A stretch of DNA of 64,000 nucleotides from Lineus longissimus (Eukaryota > Nemertea > Pilidiophora > Heteronemertea > Lineidae), in assembly GCF_910592395.1 (NCBI RefSeq), contig NC_088309.1, forward strand, positions 12,526,599 to 12,590,598, in the 5' to 3' direction. The translations under genes and the position numbers were made by a program. Shown piece after piece: positions 1-11,605 of the stretch. A model generated the notes under the pieces. The model searched no databases, was not told where the DNA came from, and saw nothing but the letters and a program-made list of their open reading frames with translations. Positions within the stretch are counted from its first letter, which is position 1. The number at the start of each line of letters is the position of its first letter.

Positions 1-3000
1 AAGACCTATTGGTGCATGGGTATTTCTGGAGTCTTTCTTATCTCACCCTTTGGGTATGGTGAGTACCGTACTTCATTGGCAATGTCCTGTCTCGACCTAG
101 GGTGAGTATTCATTGTGAGAGCACTCTCACAACCCAGGTCGAGTGCGTCATTGGCACCGTCCTGTCTCGATCTAGGGTGGGTATTCATTGTGACAGGACT
201 GTCACAACCTCGGGCGAGTTCGTCTTTGGCACAGTCCTGTATCAACCTAGGATGGGTCTCATTGTGAAAGCACTGTCACAACCTCGGGTGAGTCCGTCAT
301 TGGCACCGTCCTGTCTCGACCTAATTAGAACTCATTGAGACAGCACTGTCAAAACCTCAAGCAAGTTCGTCATTGGTACAGTCCTGTCTCGATCTAGGAT
401 GGGTATTCATTGAGAAAGCACTCGCAAAACCCAGGTCGAGTCCGTCATTGGCACCGTCCTGTCTCGATCTAGGATGAGCATTCATTGTGACATGACTGTC
501 ACAACATTGGGCGAGTTCGTCATTGGCACTGTCCTGTCTCAATCTAGGATGGGTATTCATTGTGAAAGCACTGTCACAACCTCCGGCGAGTTCGTCATTG
601 TCACTGTCCTGTCTCGACCTAGGATGGGTATTCATTGTGAAAGCATTCTCTAAACCCAGGGCGAGTCCGTCATTGGCACCGTACTGTCTCAACCTAATTA
701 GTACTCATTGTGACAGCACTGTCACAACCTCGGGTGAGTTCGTCATTGGCACTGTCCTGTCTTGGCCTAGGATGAGAACTCATTGAGATAGCACTGTCAC
801 AACCTCGGGTGAGTTCGTCATTGGCACTGTCTAGTCTCGACCTAGGATGAGTATTCATTGAGACAGCACTGTAACAACCTTGGGCGAGTTCGTCATTGGC
901 ACTGTCCTGTCTCGACCGAGGATGAGTACTCATTGAGACAGCACTGTAACAACCTTGGGCGAGTTCGTCATTGGCACTGTCCTGTCTCGACCTAGGATGA
1001 GTACTCATTGAGATAGCACTGTCACAACCTCGGGTGAGTTCGTCATTGGCACTGTCTAGTATCGACCTAGGATGAGTATTCATTGAGACAGCACTGTAAC
1101 AACCTTGGGCGAGATCGTCATTGGCACTGTCCTGTCTCGACCTAGGATGAGTACTCATTGAGACAGTACTGTTACAACCTCGGGTGAGTTCGTCATTTGC
1201 ACTGTCCCGTCTCGACCTAGAGTGAGTATTCATTCTGACAGCACTGTAACAACCTTGGGCGAGATCGTCATTGGCACTGTCCTGTCTCGACCTAGGATGA
1301 GTACTCATTGAGACAGTACTGTTACAACCTCGGGTGAGTTCGTCATTTGCACTGTCCCGTCTCGACCTAGAGTGAGTATTCATTCTGACAGCTCTGTCAC
1401 AATCTCTGATGAGTCCATCATTGGCACTGTCCCGTCTCGACCTAGGATGAGTACTCATTGAGACAGTACTGTCACAATTCAGGGCGAGTTCGTCCTTGAC
1501 ACTGTCCTGTCTCGACCTAGAGTGAGTATTCATTGTGATAGCACTGTCACAATCTTGGTCGAGTTCGTCATTGACACTGTCCTGTATAGACCTAGAGCGA
1601 GTATTCATTGTAACAGCACTCTCACAATATTGGTCGAGTTTGTCATTGGCACCGTCATGTCTCGACCTAATTAGTACTTTCTCAGCACTGTCAGAACCTA
1701 GGACGAGTTCGTCATTGGCACTGTCCTGTCTCGACCTAATTAGTACTCTCTCAGCACTGTCAGAACCTAGGACGAGTTCGTCATTGGCACTGTCCTGTCT
1801 CGACCTAATTAGTACTTTCTCAGCACTGTCAGAACCTAGGACGAGTTCGTCATTGGCACTGTCCTGTCTCGACCTAGGGTGGGTGTTCATTGTGACAGCA
1901 CTTTCACAAAAAAAGGCGAGTTCGTAAGTGGGAACTTCGATGCAACTGTCCTCTCACAATCTGTCCCGTCTCGACCTAGAGTGAGTATTTATTGTGATAG
2001 CACTGTCAAAACCTAGGATGAATTCGTCATTTGCACTGTCCCGTCTCGACCTAGGATGAGTAATCATTGTGTCAGCACTGTCACAACCTCGGATTATTTC
2101 GTCATTTGCACTGTCCCGTCTCGACCTAGTATGAGTACTCATTGACACAGTACTTTCACAACCTCGAGTGAGTTCTTCATTTGCACTGTCCCGTCTCGAC
2201 CTAGGATGAGTACTCATTGAGACCGTATTGTAACAACCTTGGGTGAGTTCGTCATTGGCACTGTCTAGTCTCGACCTAGGATGAGTATTCATTGAGACAG
2301 CACTGTAACAACCTTGGGCGAGATCGTCATTGGCACTGTCCTGTCTCGACCTAGGATGAGTACTCATTGAGACAGTACTGTCACAACTTCGGGTGAGTTT
2401 GTCAATGGCACTGTCCTGTCTCGACCTAGGATGAGAACTCATTGAGATAGCACTGTCACAACCTCGGATGAGTTCGTCATTGGCACTGTCTAGTCTCGAC
2501 CTAGGATGAGTATTCATTGAGACAGCACTGTTACAACCTTGGGCGAGTTCGTCATTGGCACTGTCCTGTCTCGACCTAGGATGAGTACTCATTGAGATAG
2601 CACTGTCACAACCTCGGGTGAGTTAGTCATTGGCACTGTCTAGTCTCGACCTAGGATGAGTATTCATTGAGACAGCACTGTAACAACCTTGGGCGAGATC
2701 GTCATTGGCACTGTCCTGTCTCGACCTAGGATGAGTACTCATTGAGACAGTACTGTTACAACCTCGGGTGAGTTCGTCATTTGCACTGTCCCGTCTCGAC
2801 CTAGGATGAGTACTCATTGAGACAGTACTGTCACAATCTTGGTCGAGTTCGTCATTGGCACCGTCCTGTCTCGACCTAATTAGTACTTTCTCAGCACTGT
2901 CAGAACCTAGGACGAGTTCGTCATTGGCACTGTCCTGTCTCGACCTAGGGTGGGTGTTCATTGTGACAGCACTTTCACAAAAAAAGGTGAGTTGGTAAGT

Positions 3001-4400
3001 GGGAAATTCGATGCAACTGTCCTCTCACAATCTGTCCCGTCTCGACCTAGAGTGAGTATTCATTGTGATAGCACTGTCAAAACCTAGGATGAATTCGTCA
3101 TTTGCACTGTCCCGTCTCGACCTAGGATGTGTAATCATTGTGTCAGCACTGTCACAACCTCGGATTATTTCGTCATTTGCACTGTCCCGTCTCGACCTAG
3201 TATGAGTACTCATTGACACAGTACTTTCACAACCTCGAGTGAGTTCTTCATTGGCACTGTCCCGTCTCGACCTAGGATGAGTACTCATTGAGACCGTATT
3301 GTAACAACCTTGGGTGAGTTCGTCATTGGCACTGTCCTGTCTCAACCTAGGATGAGTACTCATTGACACAGTATTGACACAACCTCGTGTGGGTTCGTCA
3401 TTGGCACTGTCCTGTCTCAACCTAGGCTGGGTGTTGATTGTGACAGCACTTTCACAACCAAAGGTGAGTTCGTAAATGTGAAATTCGATGCAACTGTCCG
3501 GTCACAATCTAGGGTGAGTATTTCATTTTAACCACATCCGAGGGCGAGTGCTTCATTGGAACTGTTCTGTCTGAACCTAGGGCTGGTACATGTTCTTCAT
3601 TGGAGTACATCATTGGGTCTTTCCTGTCTCACCCTATGAGTATGGTGAGTACCGTACTTAAATTGAAGTGTCGTGTTTCGATGTAGGGTAAGTATTTCAT
3701 TGTGACAGTACTGTCTCAACCTAGGGTAGGTATTTTATTGGCACTGTCCTGTCTCGAATAAGAATGAGTACTAATTTATACAGCACTGTCACAACCTTGT
3801 GCGAGATCGTCATTGGCACTGTCTCGTCTCGACCTAGGATGAGTACTCATTGAGATAGCACTGTCACAACCTTGGGCGAGTTCGTCATTGGCACTGTCCT
3901 GTCTCAACCTAGGATGAGTACTCATTGAGATAGCACTGTCACAACCTTGGGCGAGTTCGTCATTGGCACTGTCCTGACTCAACCTAGGATGAGTACTCAT
4001 TGTGACAGCACTGTCACAACCTTGGGCGAGTTCGTCATTGGCACTGTCCTGTCTCAACCTAGGATGAGTACTCATTGAGATAGCACTGTCACAACCTCGG
4101 GCGAGATCGTCATTGGCACTGTCCTGTCTCAACCTAGGGTGAGTACTCATTGAGACAGCACTGTGACAACCTTGGGCGAGTTCGTCATTGGCACTGTCCT
4201 GTCTCGACCTATGTATTCATTGTGACAGGACTGTCACAACTTAAGGTAAGTTCATTGGGGCCTGTGGCAGCATTTCATTGTGACAAAACTGTCTGACCGG
4301 GGCTGAGTACTTCAGCAGGACGGTCTTGTCTCAACCCCGGGGCAAGTGTTTCATTGTGACAGGACTGTCACAACCTAGGATGCATTCTAGACAGCAGACA
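1..4400. repeat. 75-bp minisatellite array
   Basis: A tandem array of about 55 units of 75 bp, recognisable by the recurring words TTCGTCATTGGCACTGTCC and TCTCGACCTAGGATGAGTA. Because 75 is a multiple of three, the minus strand reads as a degenerate 25-residue peptide repeat (core THPRSRQDSANDEL) in several long stop-free stretches, the longest at 694-1890. Stop codons and one-off indels break these stretches, and no intron, promoter or conserved domain is visible, so I treat it as satellite DNA and not a gene. Units become irregular after about 4260. Confidence 0.9.
1871..3500. repeat. higher-order duplication inside the minisatellite
   Basis: A block starting with an atypical unit (a run of eight A's, then GTAAGTGGGAA and CGATGCAACTGTCC) at 1871 recurs at 2942, a period of about 1071 bp. 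A more diverged third copy of the atypical unit starts near 3417. A smaller two-unit (150-bp) duplication is visible around 1105-1400. This shows array growth by unequal exchange of multi-unit blocks. Confidence 0.75.
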
Positions 4401-4620
4401 TTATATTCAAGAATGCCGCCTCATCACACTACTATCACTGTGCCAGAGTATGCCAGGGCGAGTACTATGTCATAACAGTCCTGCATCAATCTGAAGAAAC
4501 CACTTAATTGGACAGTCCTGTCTCAAACTTGGGCGAGAACTTAATTGGAACTGACCTAATTCAACCAAGGGCGAGTATTCATAGCGCCAGCACTTTTAGA
4601 AGAGAGGGCTTATAATTACT

Positions 4621-5650
4621 GTTCTGTCTGAACCTAGGGTTGGAAATGTCCTGCCTCAACCTGAGCGAGTATTTCATTTTGACCACAACTGAGACAGAGA
4701 GCGAATTCTTCTTTGGAACTGTCCTGCCTCAACCTGAGCGAGTATTTCATTTTGACCACAACTGAGGCTGAGAGCGAATTCTTCCTTGGAACTGTCCTGC
4801 CTCAACCTGAGCGAGTATTTCATTTTGACCACAACTTAGACAGAGAGCGAATACTTCCTTGGAACTGTCCTGCCTCAACCTGAGCAAGTATTTCATTTTG
4901 ACCACAACTGAGACTGAGAGCGAATACTTCTTTGGAACTTTCCTGTCTCAATGTGAGGTTAGTACTTCACTGCAACTGTCCTGTCTAAACCAAGGGTTGG
5001 TACTCTGTTGTAACTGTCCTGCCAAAACCTGAGCAAGTATTTCATATTGACCACAACTGAGACTGAGAGCGAATACTTCTTTGGAACTTTCCTGTCTCAA
5101 CGTGAGGTTAGTACTTCACTGCAACTGTCCTGTCTGAACCTAGGGTTGGTACTTCGTTGTAACTGTCCTGTCTCAACCGAAGCAAGTACTTCATTTTGAC
5201 CACAACTGAGATTGAGAGAGAATTCTTCTTTGGAACTGTGCTGCCTCAACCTGAGCAAGTATTTCATATTGACCACAACTGAGACAGAGAGCGAATTCAT
5301 CTTTGGAACTGTCCTGCCTCAACCTGATCGAGTATTTCATTTGGACCACAAGTGAGACAGAGAGCGAATACTTCCTTGGAACTGTCCTGTCTCAACCTGA
5401 GCTAGTATTTCATTTTGACTACAACTGAGACAGAGAGCGAATACTTCCTTGGAACTGTCCTGCCTCAACCTGAGCAAGTATTTCATTTTGACCACAACTG
5501 AGACTGAGAGCGAATACTTCTTTGGAACTTTCCTATCTCAACGTGGGGTTAGTACTTCGCTGCAACTGTCCTGTATCAACCTAGGGTGAGTATTTCATTT
5601 TGACCACCACCGAGGGCGAGTATGTCACTGGAACTGTCATGTCTCACTTT
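4621..5650. repeat. 73-bp minisatellite array
   Basis: About 14 tandem units of 73 bp. Successive copies of GGAACTGTCCTGCCTCAACC start at 4715, 4788 and 4861. Each unit also carries ATTTCATTTTGACCACAACT and GAGAGCGAAT. The shared ACTGTCCTG and CTCAACCT words suggest common descent with the 75-bp family on its left, with a transitional zone at 4400-4620. The changed period (73, not a multiple of three) closes the reading frames seen in the left array. Confidence 0.85.
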
Positions 5651-6324
5651 TAAATAATGCAAGAAGGCCTACTTGGTTAGTTGTATGTTTATTGTAAATG
5701 TAATATTGTTTTTTTTTATTGTCTGGTATCAGGACATCAAATTATAACATCAATGGACATTACTGAATTTATTGTGTTTTTTGGGAAACATTCTTTTAAA
5801 AAGTTTCTGTTTGTAATTGTTAATATACCAATTTTGTTGATTTTTTAAAAACCTTCCCAGAAAAATATTTGCTCCACAAACAGATTTTTCCAGAAAATTT
5901 AAAGCAGTTAATACTTTTGTAGCAGCTCCATGTTTTTTCCATGATGGTTGAGTGTTCACTTCACAACACAAAACCCCTTGTGAAAGAGAATCCCACTTAA
6001 AGCTGACATGCATGCATAAAAACCCCAGCAACCAAGTTAGAATACAGAAATGCCCGTCCACGTTGAAAGACTGTCAGTTTTGTTTCTAACAGCCACAGAT
6101 ATGATAGACTACCAGCAGTCCACAGTAGCACGTCTATATTCACTAACTTTGCACCCAGTGTGAAGCAATGATATGAGTGTCATTGTACACTTATCTGAAA
6201 TCAACAATATAAACCATACATATATGGATGTCTGATGAGAATGCCAAAGAAATACAAAGCAGATATAATCTTCAATAGCTCAAGAGTGCCATCTTTTATT
6301 TTTCACTATTAAATGGGGACTATA
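5651..6324. other. no gene seen
   Basis: AT-rich unique-looking sequence between the minisatellites and a dispersed repeat. It has a short T-tract near 5710 and only chance-length open frames. I see no exon, RNA gene or terminal repeats. Confidence 0.6.
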
Positions 6325-6515
6325 GGCAGGAGCGGGGGGGGGGGGGTAAATTGGCCATCTTAAGGTGACTAACATGCACAGTAAGAGCACTGGGTCATAT
6401 ATCTCTCATACAAGCGTGATAATTTTGACATCATTAAAGACGGGAGAGACCCCTATTGGCAACTTTGTCTAACTTTATCTTGCCAACTTAGCTGCTGCCT
6501 ATAGTGTCTCTTTAA
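6325..6515 (+). repeat. dispersed repeat, copy 1
   Basis: A segment with GGCAGGAGCGG plus a G-tract, GACTAACATGCACAGTAAG, GAGACCCCTATTGGC and CTTTATCTTGCC. The same words occur in the same order and orientation at about 52635-52830 in an OSBP intron. The two copies are diverged. No termini are clear. Confidence 0.6.
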
Positions 6516-7711
6516 AAATACATAAATTCCTTTTTTGGGAGAGAAACCGCTATTTTTGATGAAAAAGTTGTTTTCCTCTTTTTTTCTTCAAAAGGAGCCT
6601 AAGAAACTAATCAGAAATTTATCCCTATGTCGTCATGACTACTATTACTAATTCTTCATCAGAATATTGTTTAGCCATTGTTTGTCTCAATTGTACTACC
6701 CAGAAAACGCAACAAATAGCAACCCTATGCAAGTTATAGACGTCACTTCCGGACGGACGTGTTTAGAGGGCGTGTGTAGTTGAACGTAATTATACACCGA
6801 TTTAAAGTCGAGAAGGACTATAAAATAAACAGTCGAGAAGGACTATAAAATAAGAGGTCGTATACTCTCAGCGAGCAAGGCTGGAGAGATGGCGAGGAGG
6901 CCAAAAGTCGAGTAGGACTATAAAATAAACAGTCGAGAAGGACTATAAAATAACAGTCGAGGAGGACTTTATGGGTTCGTCTAGATCTATGCGAGAAGGC
7001 AATGGATTAGTGCCAATATATGTCACATGTGTAGTGATCATGGTCAACATGATGTTATGGTGCTGTTGGTGGTAGATGTTATCGAGTTTGCATCGTCGTG
7101 TGATATTCATGGAAGTTGATTAGGCCAAGGAGTATGCCGTTTGTTACAGGCATTACTGCCTTTTCTTTGGTTGAGTGTGTGTTAAGCATGGTGTAGTTAG
7201 GCTATACCCCGTGGATGGTATATTGTTAAGAAGAATAGCTTACGTATTATATGGAACCTAAGCCGTAGGCTCTGAATATTCTTACATCTAATAATACTTG
7301 TTGAAGGTGTGCATGGAACAATAGTTTTTGCTTGGGTGAATTTTGGCTACTTGGTCAAGGTTGCTGTGCGAAGTTTCTCTACTTATAAGTCAGACATTTA
7401 TGTACCGGGTAGTTTCGCTGACACTTATAGCTGACGTAGTGATCCTCTCTGTTATACAGCGTTGAGCAAGGGGGGTCACCGAGCAGGCGGTGTGGCGGTT
7501 GGTCGAGTTCCTCTATATATTGGGTTACGTATTTTGGAGGATCCAATCAATCCCATCTACTAGTGCAGCCACTGCGGATCCTGCGGTCACTACAGAGCCT
7601 GCGTAGAATCACTGGCCAATGAAGAGGAAGTAGGTTGATGTAACGAATGATGACGTGCCGAAACAGAGAGGGGTAGCGATGAATGAGGAAGTAAGATTGG
7701 CAAACCAAAAA
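6516..7711. other. non-coding, probable leader of a decayed YR retrotransposon
   Basis: No gene is recognisable. The 3' part lies directly upstream of gag-like sequence starting near 7712 and is probably 5' untranslated sequence of that element. Its left border is not visible. Confidence 0.4.
6813..6970. repeat. short interspersed tandem repeat, AGTCGAGAAGGACTATAAAA
   Basis: The word GTCGAGAAGGACTATAAAAT and close variants occur four times (two pairs separated by about 50 bp), with a fifth partial copy ending in GGACTTTATGGG. The pairs have a period of about 26 bp. Role unknown; position suggests the leader of the decayed element that follows. Confidence 0.6.
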
Positions 7712-8043
7712 TGAACCGAATGAGTCGCTCTTGCTGCTACTATTAGATGAATTGGCGAGAAGAAGAAGTGGCGAGAAAATTAGCCAAACATAATCAGGGT
7801 AGAATTGATTTGCCTGTGTTCACCTTATCGGTGTTGGGCGGGGGTGCTTTTGATATCGTCGAGAAAGCATTGTCAAGGAGCAAGAAGAAGGTGAAGAAGG
7901 CAGAAAGTGACTCGGATTCGACTCCTCCGCGAGCTCGTAAGAGACCAACATCTCCATTAGAGGGTATTATAGAGGTAGTAGGGGCAGAGGTCTGGGTGTT
8001 ATTTTTGTGGCTCGGACCAACATTTCATCCGCAACTGCAATAA
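7712..8043 (+). pseudogene. decayed gag of a tyrosine-recombinase retrotransposon
   Basis: Translated fragments match the gag of the intact YR element at 59682-60722. LLLDELA corresponds to its [11 protein letters not shown], and LPVFTLSVLGGGAFDIVEKA to [20 protein letters not shown], followed in both by a lysine/arginine-rich segment and SPP/TSP. The frame is broken by shifts and stops, and the C-terminal Gly/Tyr-rich region and zinc knuckle are largely lost. The call rests on internal comparison within this window. Confidence 0.75.
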
Positions 8044-8224
8044 AATGAAATAGGCCTCGAGATGAAAGTAGTATTTTGAGAATATTTCGTCCTATTTCTC
8101 GACCCTAACCCGGGGAGTCTTTCCCTAGTGAAATTTATTTCACATGGGTGGGGGTTGAGGGCTCTTTCCATTTCTTTAGTCCAGTGTTATTTTGCAGGGT
8201 ATTATAGAAGTTTAGGCATGAGAG

Positions 8225-9069
8225 AAGCAATGTCAGTTTGATCCTGTATTGGCCATGACGAATATTAGAAGCGAGGTGTACTGGACAACCTTGGGTAATG
8301 GAAAGGGTCCTCTTTCCCCAGCCCATGTGAAATCATTTGAGGAGTTGCTACGAGATGGAGCACATGTTGATATAGATAGGTTACCATAGCGCGACCCGGA
8401 CAGATTTGTTGCGGGAGAGATTCATAATCATTATGAACAGTGGGATAAGGTGTTAGATTTGTTACCAGAGTCAGAATTGCCATCTGATGATATGAGAAAG
8501 TGGATTAAAGAGGGGGTTGATGTCACAGATCTCTTCAGACACTTCAAGGGAAAAATTAAGGGTCTGAAGAAATGATCACCCACAGCCACCTAGTATGCAT
8601 GTGCAGAATTCCCAAAATTGTGCAGATTTTGGCCCTTTTATTGCGGCAGAGTTAGAAAGCAAGATAAGGAATGGAGCCATAAGTCTAATTGGTAAAGTAG
8701 GTGAATGCGAACTCCCTCATATCATAATGCCCTTGACAGTAGAGCCCTCAAAACCTAGGCTCTGTCATGAGGAACGGTATTGAATTGTTGGATTAAGGAT
8801 TGCCCGTTAAATTGGAAACATTGCGAGATTTGCATAGGCACGGGTGCAAAGATGATTACATGTGATGAAAAGTCGGGGTATAATCACGTTCTGCTATCAC
8901 CGAATTCGCACACTTATTTTGGGACACAATTTGCAGGATACGTGATGGTTTTTAACACCCTCCCGTTTGGGTGGAAATCGGCCCCGTATGTGTACAAACA
9001 ATCGGCAGGGTGCCAACAACTTACTTGCGCAGTTCGGGTATTGCAACATCGCAATACATTGTTGATAGG
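8225..9069 (+). pseudogene. decayed reverse transcriptase of the same YR retrotransposon, 5' part
   Basis: Fragments in shifting frames match the RT of the intact element (57232-59484): RDPDRFVAGEIHNHYEQW against [36 protein letters not shown] against [18 protein letters not shown], and TCDEKSGYNHVLLSPNSHTY with LPFGWKSAPYVYK. Several stops show that it is dead. The frame reaches the catalytic region and is cut at 9069, exactly where the BEL/Pao LTR begins; the continuation is at 19841. A T-rich tract ending in AG near 8198, between the gag and RT parts, could be an old splice acceptor. Confidence 0.85.
9065..9069. repeat. 5-bp target-site duplication (ATAGG), left copy
   Basis: ATAGG at 9065-9069 directly precedes the left LTR and is repeated at 19841-19845 after the right LTR. 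Removing one copy and the element restores the continuity of the interrupted RT sequence, so the pair is a true target duplication. Confidence 0.9.
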
Positions 9070-9964
9070 TGTTGCTGTTTTAGATTTCTAAAATAACCTT
9101 TTTGTATAATTAAATTTCGCGCCCTTGAGTTTGGCGCTGTTGTCACCAGATGATGCTTTTTCCCGCGCTTTAGCCACGCGCTTGGAAAGACAGTTTTGGC
9201 GAGGGCATCGCCCTCTCAATTTCCACCTATGTTACTTTTATAAGGATTCGATTGGTGGCAACCTAGGTAACTATGGAACCATTAATATATATAGACTCCG
9301 CTTGTGGTGTCGTCTTTGAGATTAAGAGATTTGACAGATGTCAATTTTGGGTTTATAATGACGCATTCAATGTGTTCCGAGCAAAGAAAAAATGATGTCT
9401 CATTGTAACGATAGGCGGCGCCATTTGCAGATGCAGACCGGATATCCGGCTATAATGTATAACAGACAATGGTTCACCAAAAAGATGTTATCAAAATGAT
9501 CTCTATTCAATTTATATAGGCAAGAATGAATAGGTTTTGGTGGAGACACTGCCCCAAATATGTAGAACTCGTAATCCACAACATCAGACTATAAAAATAG
9601 ACACTTGTATTTGTGTTGTACAACATTTGGTACAGGATGTGCATTGCATATATTTCTGGATGTACAGTCATCCTTCTGGTATCCACAGTAACTGCATTGG
9701 GCTAGATAACTTTGTATTCCAACTATATTTGTCCAGTGTCTTGGTGTCCTTTAAGCTACAGGTCATGTCCAAATTTTCTCCATGGACACTCATTGGTATG
9801 CACCTTATGCTCATGTCTTTCAAGTTATTGTGGTAAAGACAATGTTTCTTATTATTTTGTATTTTGTTATAGTTTTCACGTGATCTGAGGACATTGGAAG
9901 AACAGAATAAAGAACGAAACGACAATAGATGTTTAATATCAGTTCTTGGCAAAGAGCCGCCACA
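9070..9964 (+). repeat. BEL/Pao 5' LTR (895 bp)
   Basis: Begins TGTTGCTGTTTTAGATTTC and ends near GCAAAGAGCCGCCACA. It matches 19035-19840 almost base for base. It holds a roughly 90-bp segment (about 9147-9235, from GTCACCAGATGATGC to CAATTTCCACCTATG) that is absent from the right LTR. The gap in the right copy lies between short GTT repeats, so deletion there is the simpler reading. Confidence 0.92.
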
Positions 9965-10005
9965 GTGAAAACTTAGGTCTACTCTACTGACGAATCGAAA
10001 GAACG

Positions 10006-11605
10006 ATGATGACGGATCCAGAAGAATTTGATATCAACGCAATCACTGCAATGATGGAGGCCGGAGAGATAGACCGTCGTGAAAGAAGTGAGCAACAGAT
10101 ACGTATAGTCGAAAGGGAAAATGAACAATTGCACGAGGAGCTTCGTAGGGCTCAGGCGGAGCTTGCATTAAACCTAGCTATGAAAACGCCTTCACAACTT
10201 TCTCAAGTTATGTCAGTTCATGATTGTGTAGATGGCATTTGCCCTGTCATGCAGCCGCACCCGCCTTCTCAAAGTGGGAATGCGTCTTTCCAATTGGGAC
10301 CTAGTGACAAACCAGTGACTGAATGTAAACATGCAGCTGTCACAGAGGCTAGTAGTATGCCTAACCATGATAGTCTCCCTAGTATATTAGCTTCTTTAGC
10401 TGAGGCAATCACCAAGAGGGGTGAAGGACTGCCGAAAAGGAACCAACAGTGTTCAAAGGAGAGATTTTCGGCTACCCTGTTTGGCTTAACTCGTTCAAAG
10501 TACTTGTCGAGGACAGGTATCCAACCGCAACTGATAGGTGCTACTATCTTGGAAAGTACCCGTACACAAGCAGGAGACCCAAAGAAGGCCATCGAAGGAC
10601 TTCTAGCATTGAACACACCAGCGGCATGACAAGGCCTTTGTTATTCTAAATGAGCGGTATGGCAACAAACTAAAACTGGCCAGATGTTTTAGAGAAAGGT
10701 TGGAGAGCTGGCCAGTTGTGAAATACGGAGATGGTGTTGCATTGAGGGACTTGTCCGACTTCTTGTCTCAGTGTGAGGTGGCGATGGCTACTCTTGGGCA
10801 GTTGAAGGTGTTAAACGATTCAGCAGAACATCAAAAGATCTTAGTGAAGTTATCCCGGGGAATTCAGGACCGATGGCTGAAAATCGTGGACGACCGGATA
10901 TACGGCAAGAGCAACAGTGATGGAGAATACCCTTCCTTTGCAGAACTTTATGACTTCCTTCAAAAACAATCTCGCATTGCCAGCAACCCCCTCGTTGACA
11001 GATCCAGCTCTGGTGTCAAGTCGGATCAGGCCAATTTTAGTGCCAAGCACAGTGCAGCCAGTAGTTATGGCAACCAAACCAAAAAACAAAGTCTCAAAGC
11101 TGTCATAGCAATGGCAACCTCCACTGATACTCGTGCTGTTTCAAACAATGACAGGGTTGCAAGGCGCTCTTGTGTTATGTGTAATGAAATGCATGAATTG
11201 AGTAAGTGCAGTCAGTTCAAGGCTTTTACAGTGGCCAACAGGGTTGAATTCATCAAAAAGCATGGTCTGTGCCTGGGCTGCCTAAAGTATGGTCATCTCA
11301 AACGTCAGTGTCAGCACAAACATCACTGTGAGGTGTGCAAACTTCACCCCACTGTATTGCATGATTTTACATTTCAGCCTACAAAAAGGAGCAGCGACAC
11401 CATTTTAGCGTCTTCTTGCCAAACCTCAGTGCACCAAGCCAAATCTGTAACTGATGACATGAGTGAGTGCCCACATTCTCTGATTGTACCTGTATCATTG
11501 TATCATGAGTCTAACCCAGGTGAGGTTATATTGGTCTATGCATTGTTAGATGACCAGAGCGATGCATGTTGTGTGACAGACATTACTCTAGATAGACTTC
11601 ACGTT
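10006..11605 (+). pseudogene. BEL/Pao gag and start of protease, frameshifted
   Basis: The gag begins MMTDPEEFDIN followed by a Glu/Arg-rich, probably coiled-coil stretch. Three frame changes are visible: to a second frame near 10450 (FKGEIFGYPVWLNSFKVLVE), back near 10575 (KKAIEGLLALNTP), and to a third frame from 10625 (DKAFVILNERYGNKLKLARC). The last part holds the cysteine/histidine cluster typical of BEL/Pao gag-pol, with CVMCNEMHELSKC, CLGCLKYGHLKRQC and HHCEVC, and then the protease start ALLDDQSDACCV with the active-site aspartate. A MITE interrupts the protease at 11606. Non-functional. Confidence 0.9.
11597..11605. repeat. 9-bp target-site duplication (CTTCACGTT), left copy
   Basis: CTTCACGTT precedes the MITE at 11597-11605 and is repeated exactly at 12825-12833. 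The BEL/Pao protease sequence reads across once one copy and the insert are removed. Confidence 0.92.

Noticed and set aside
694-1890. 398-codon minus-strand open frame in the 75-bp array
   Set aside because: It is a by-product of a 75-bp unit without stops in one frame; similar stretches are broken by stops elsewhere in the array and there is no domain, promoter or splice context.
1-5650. CRISPR-like array
   Set aside because: Repeats are contiguous and long with no unique spacers, in a eukaryotic genome.
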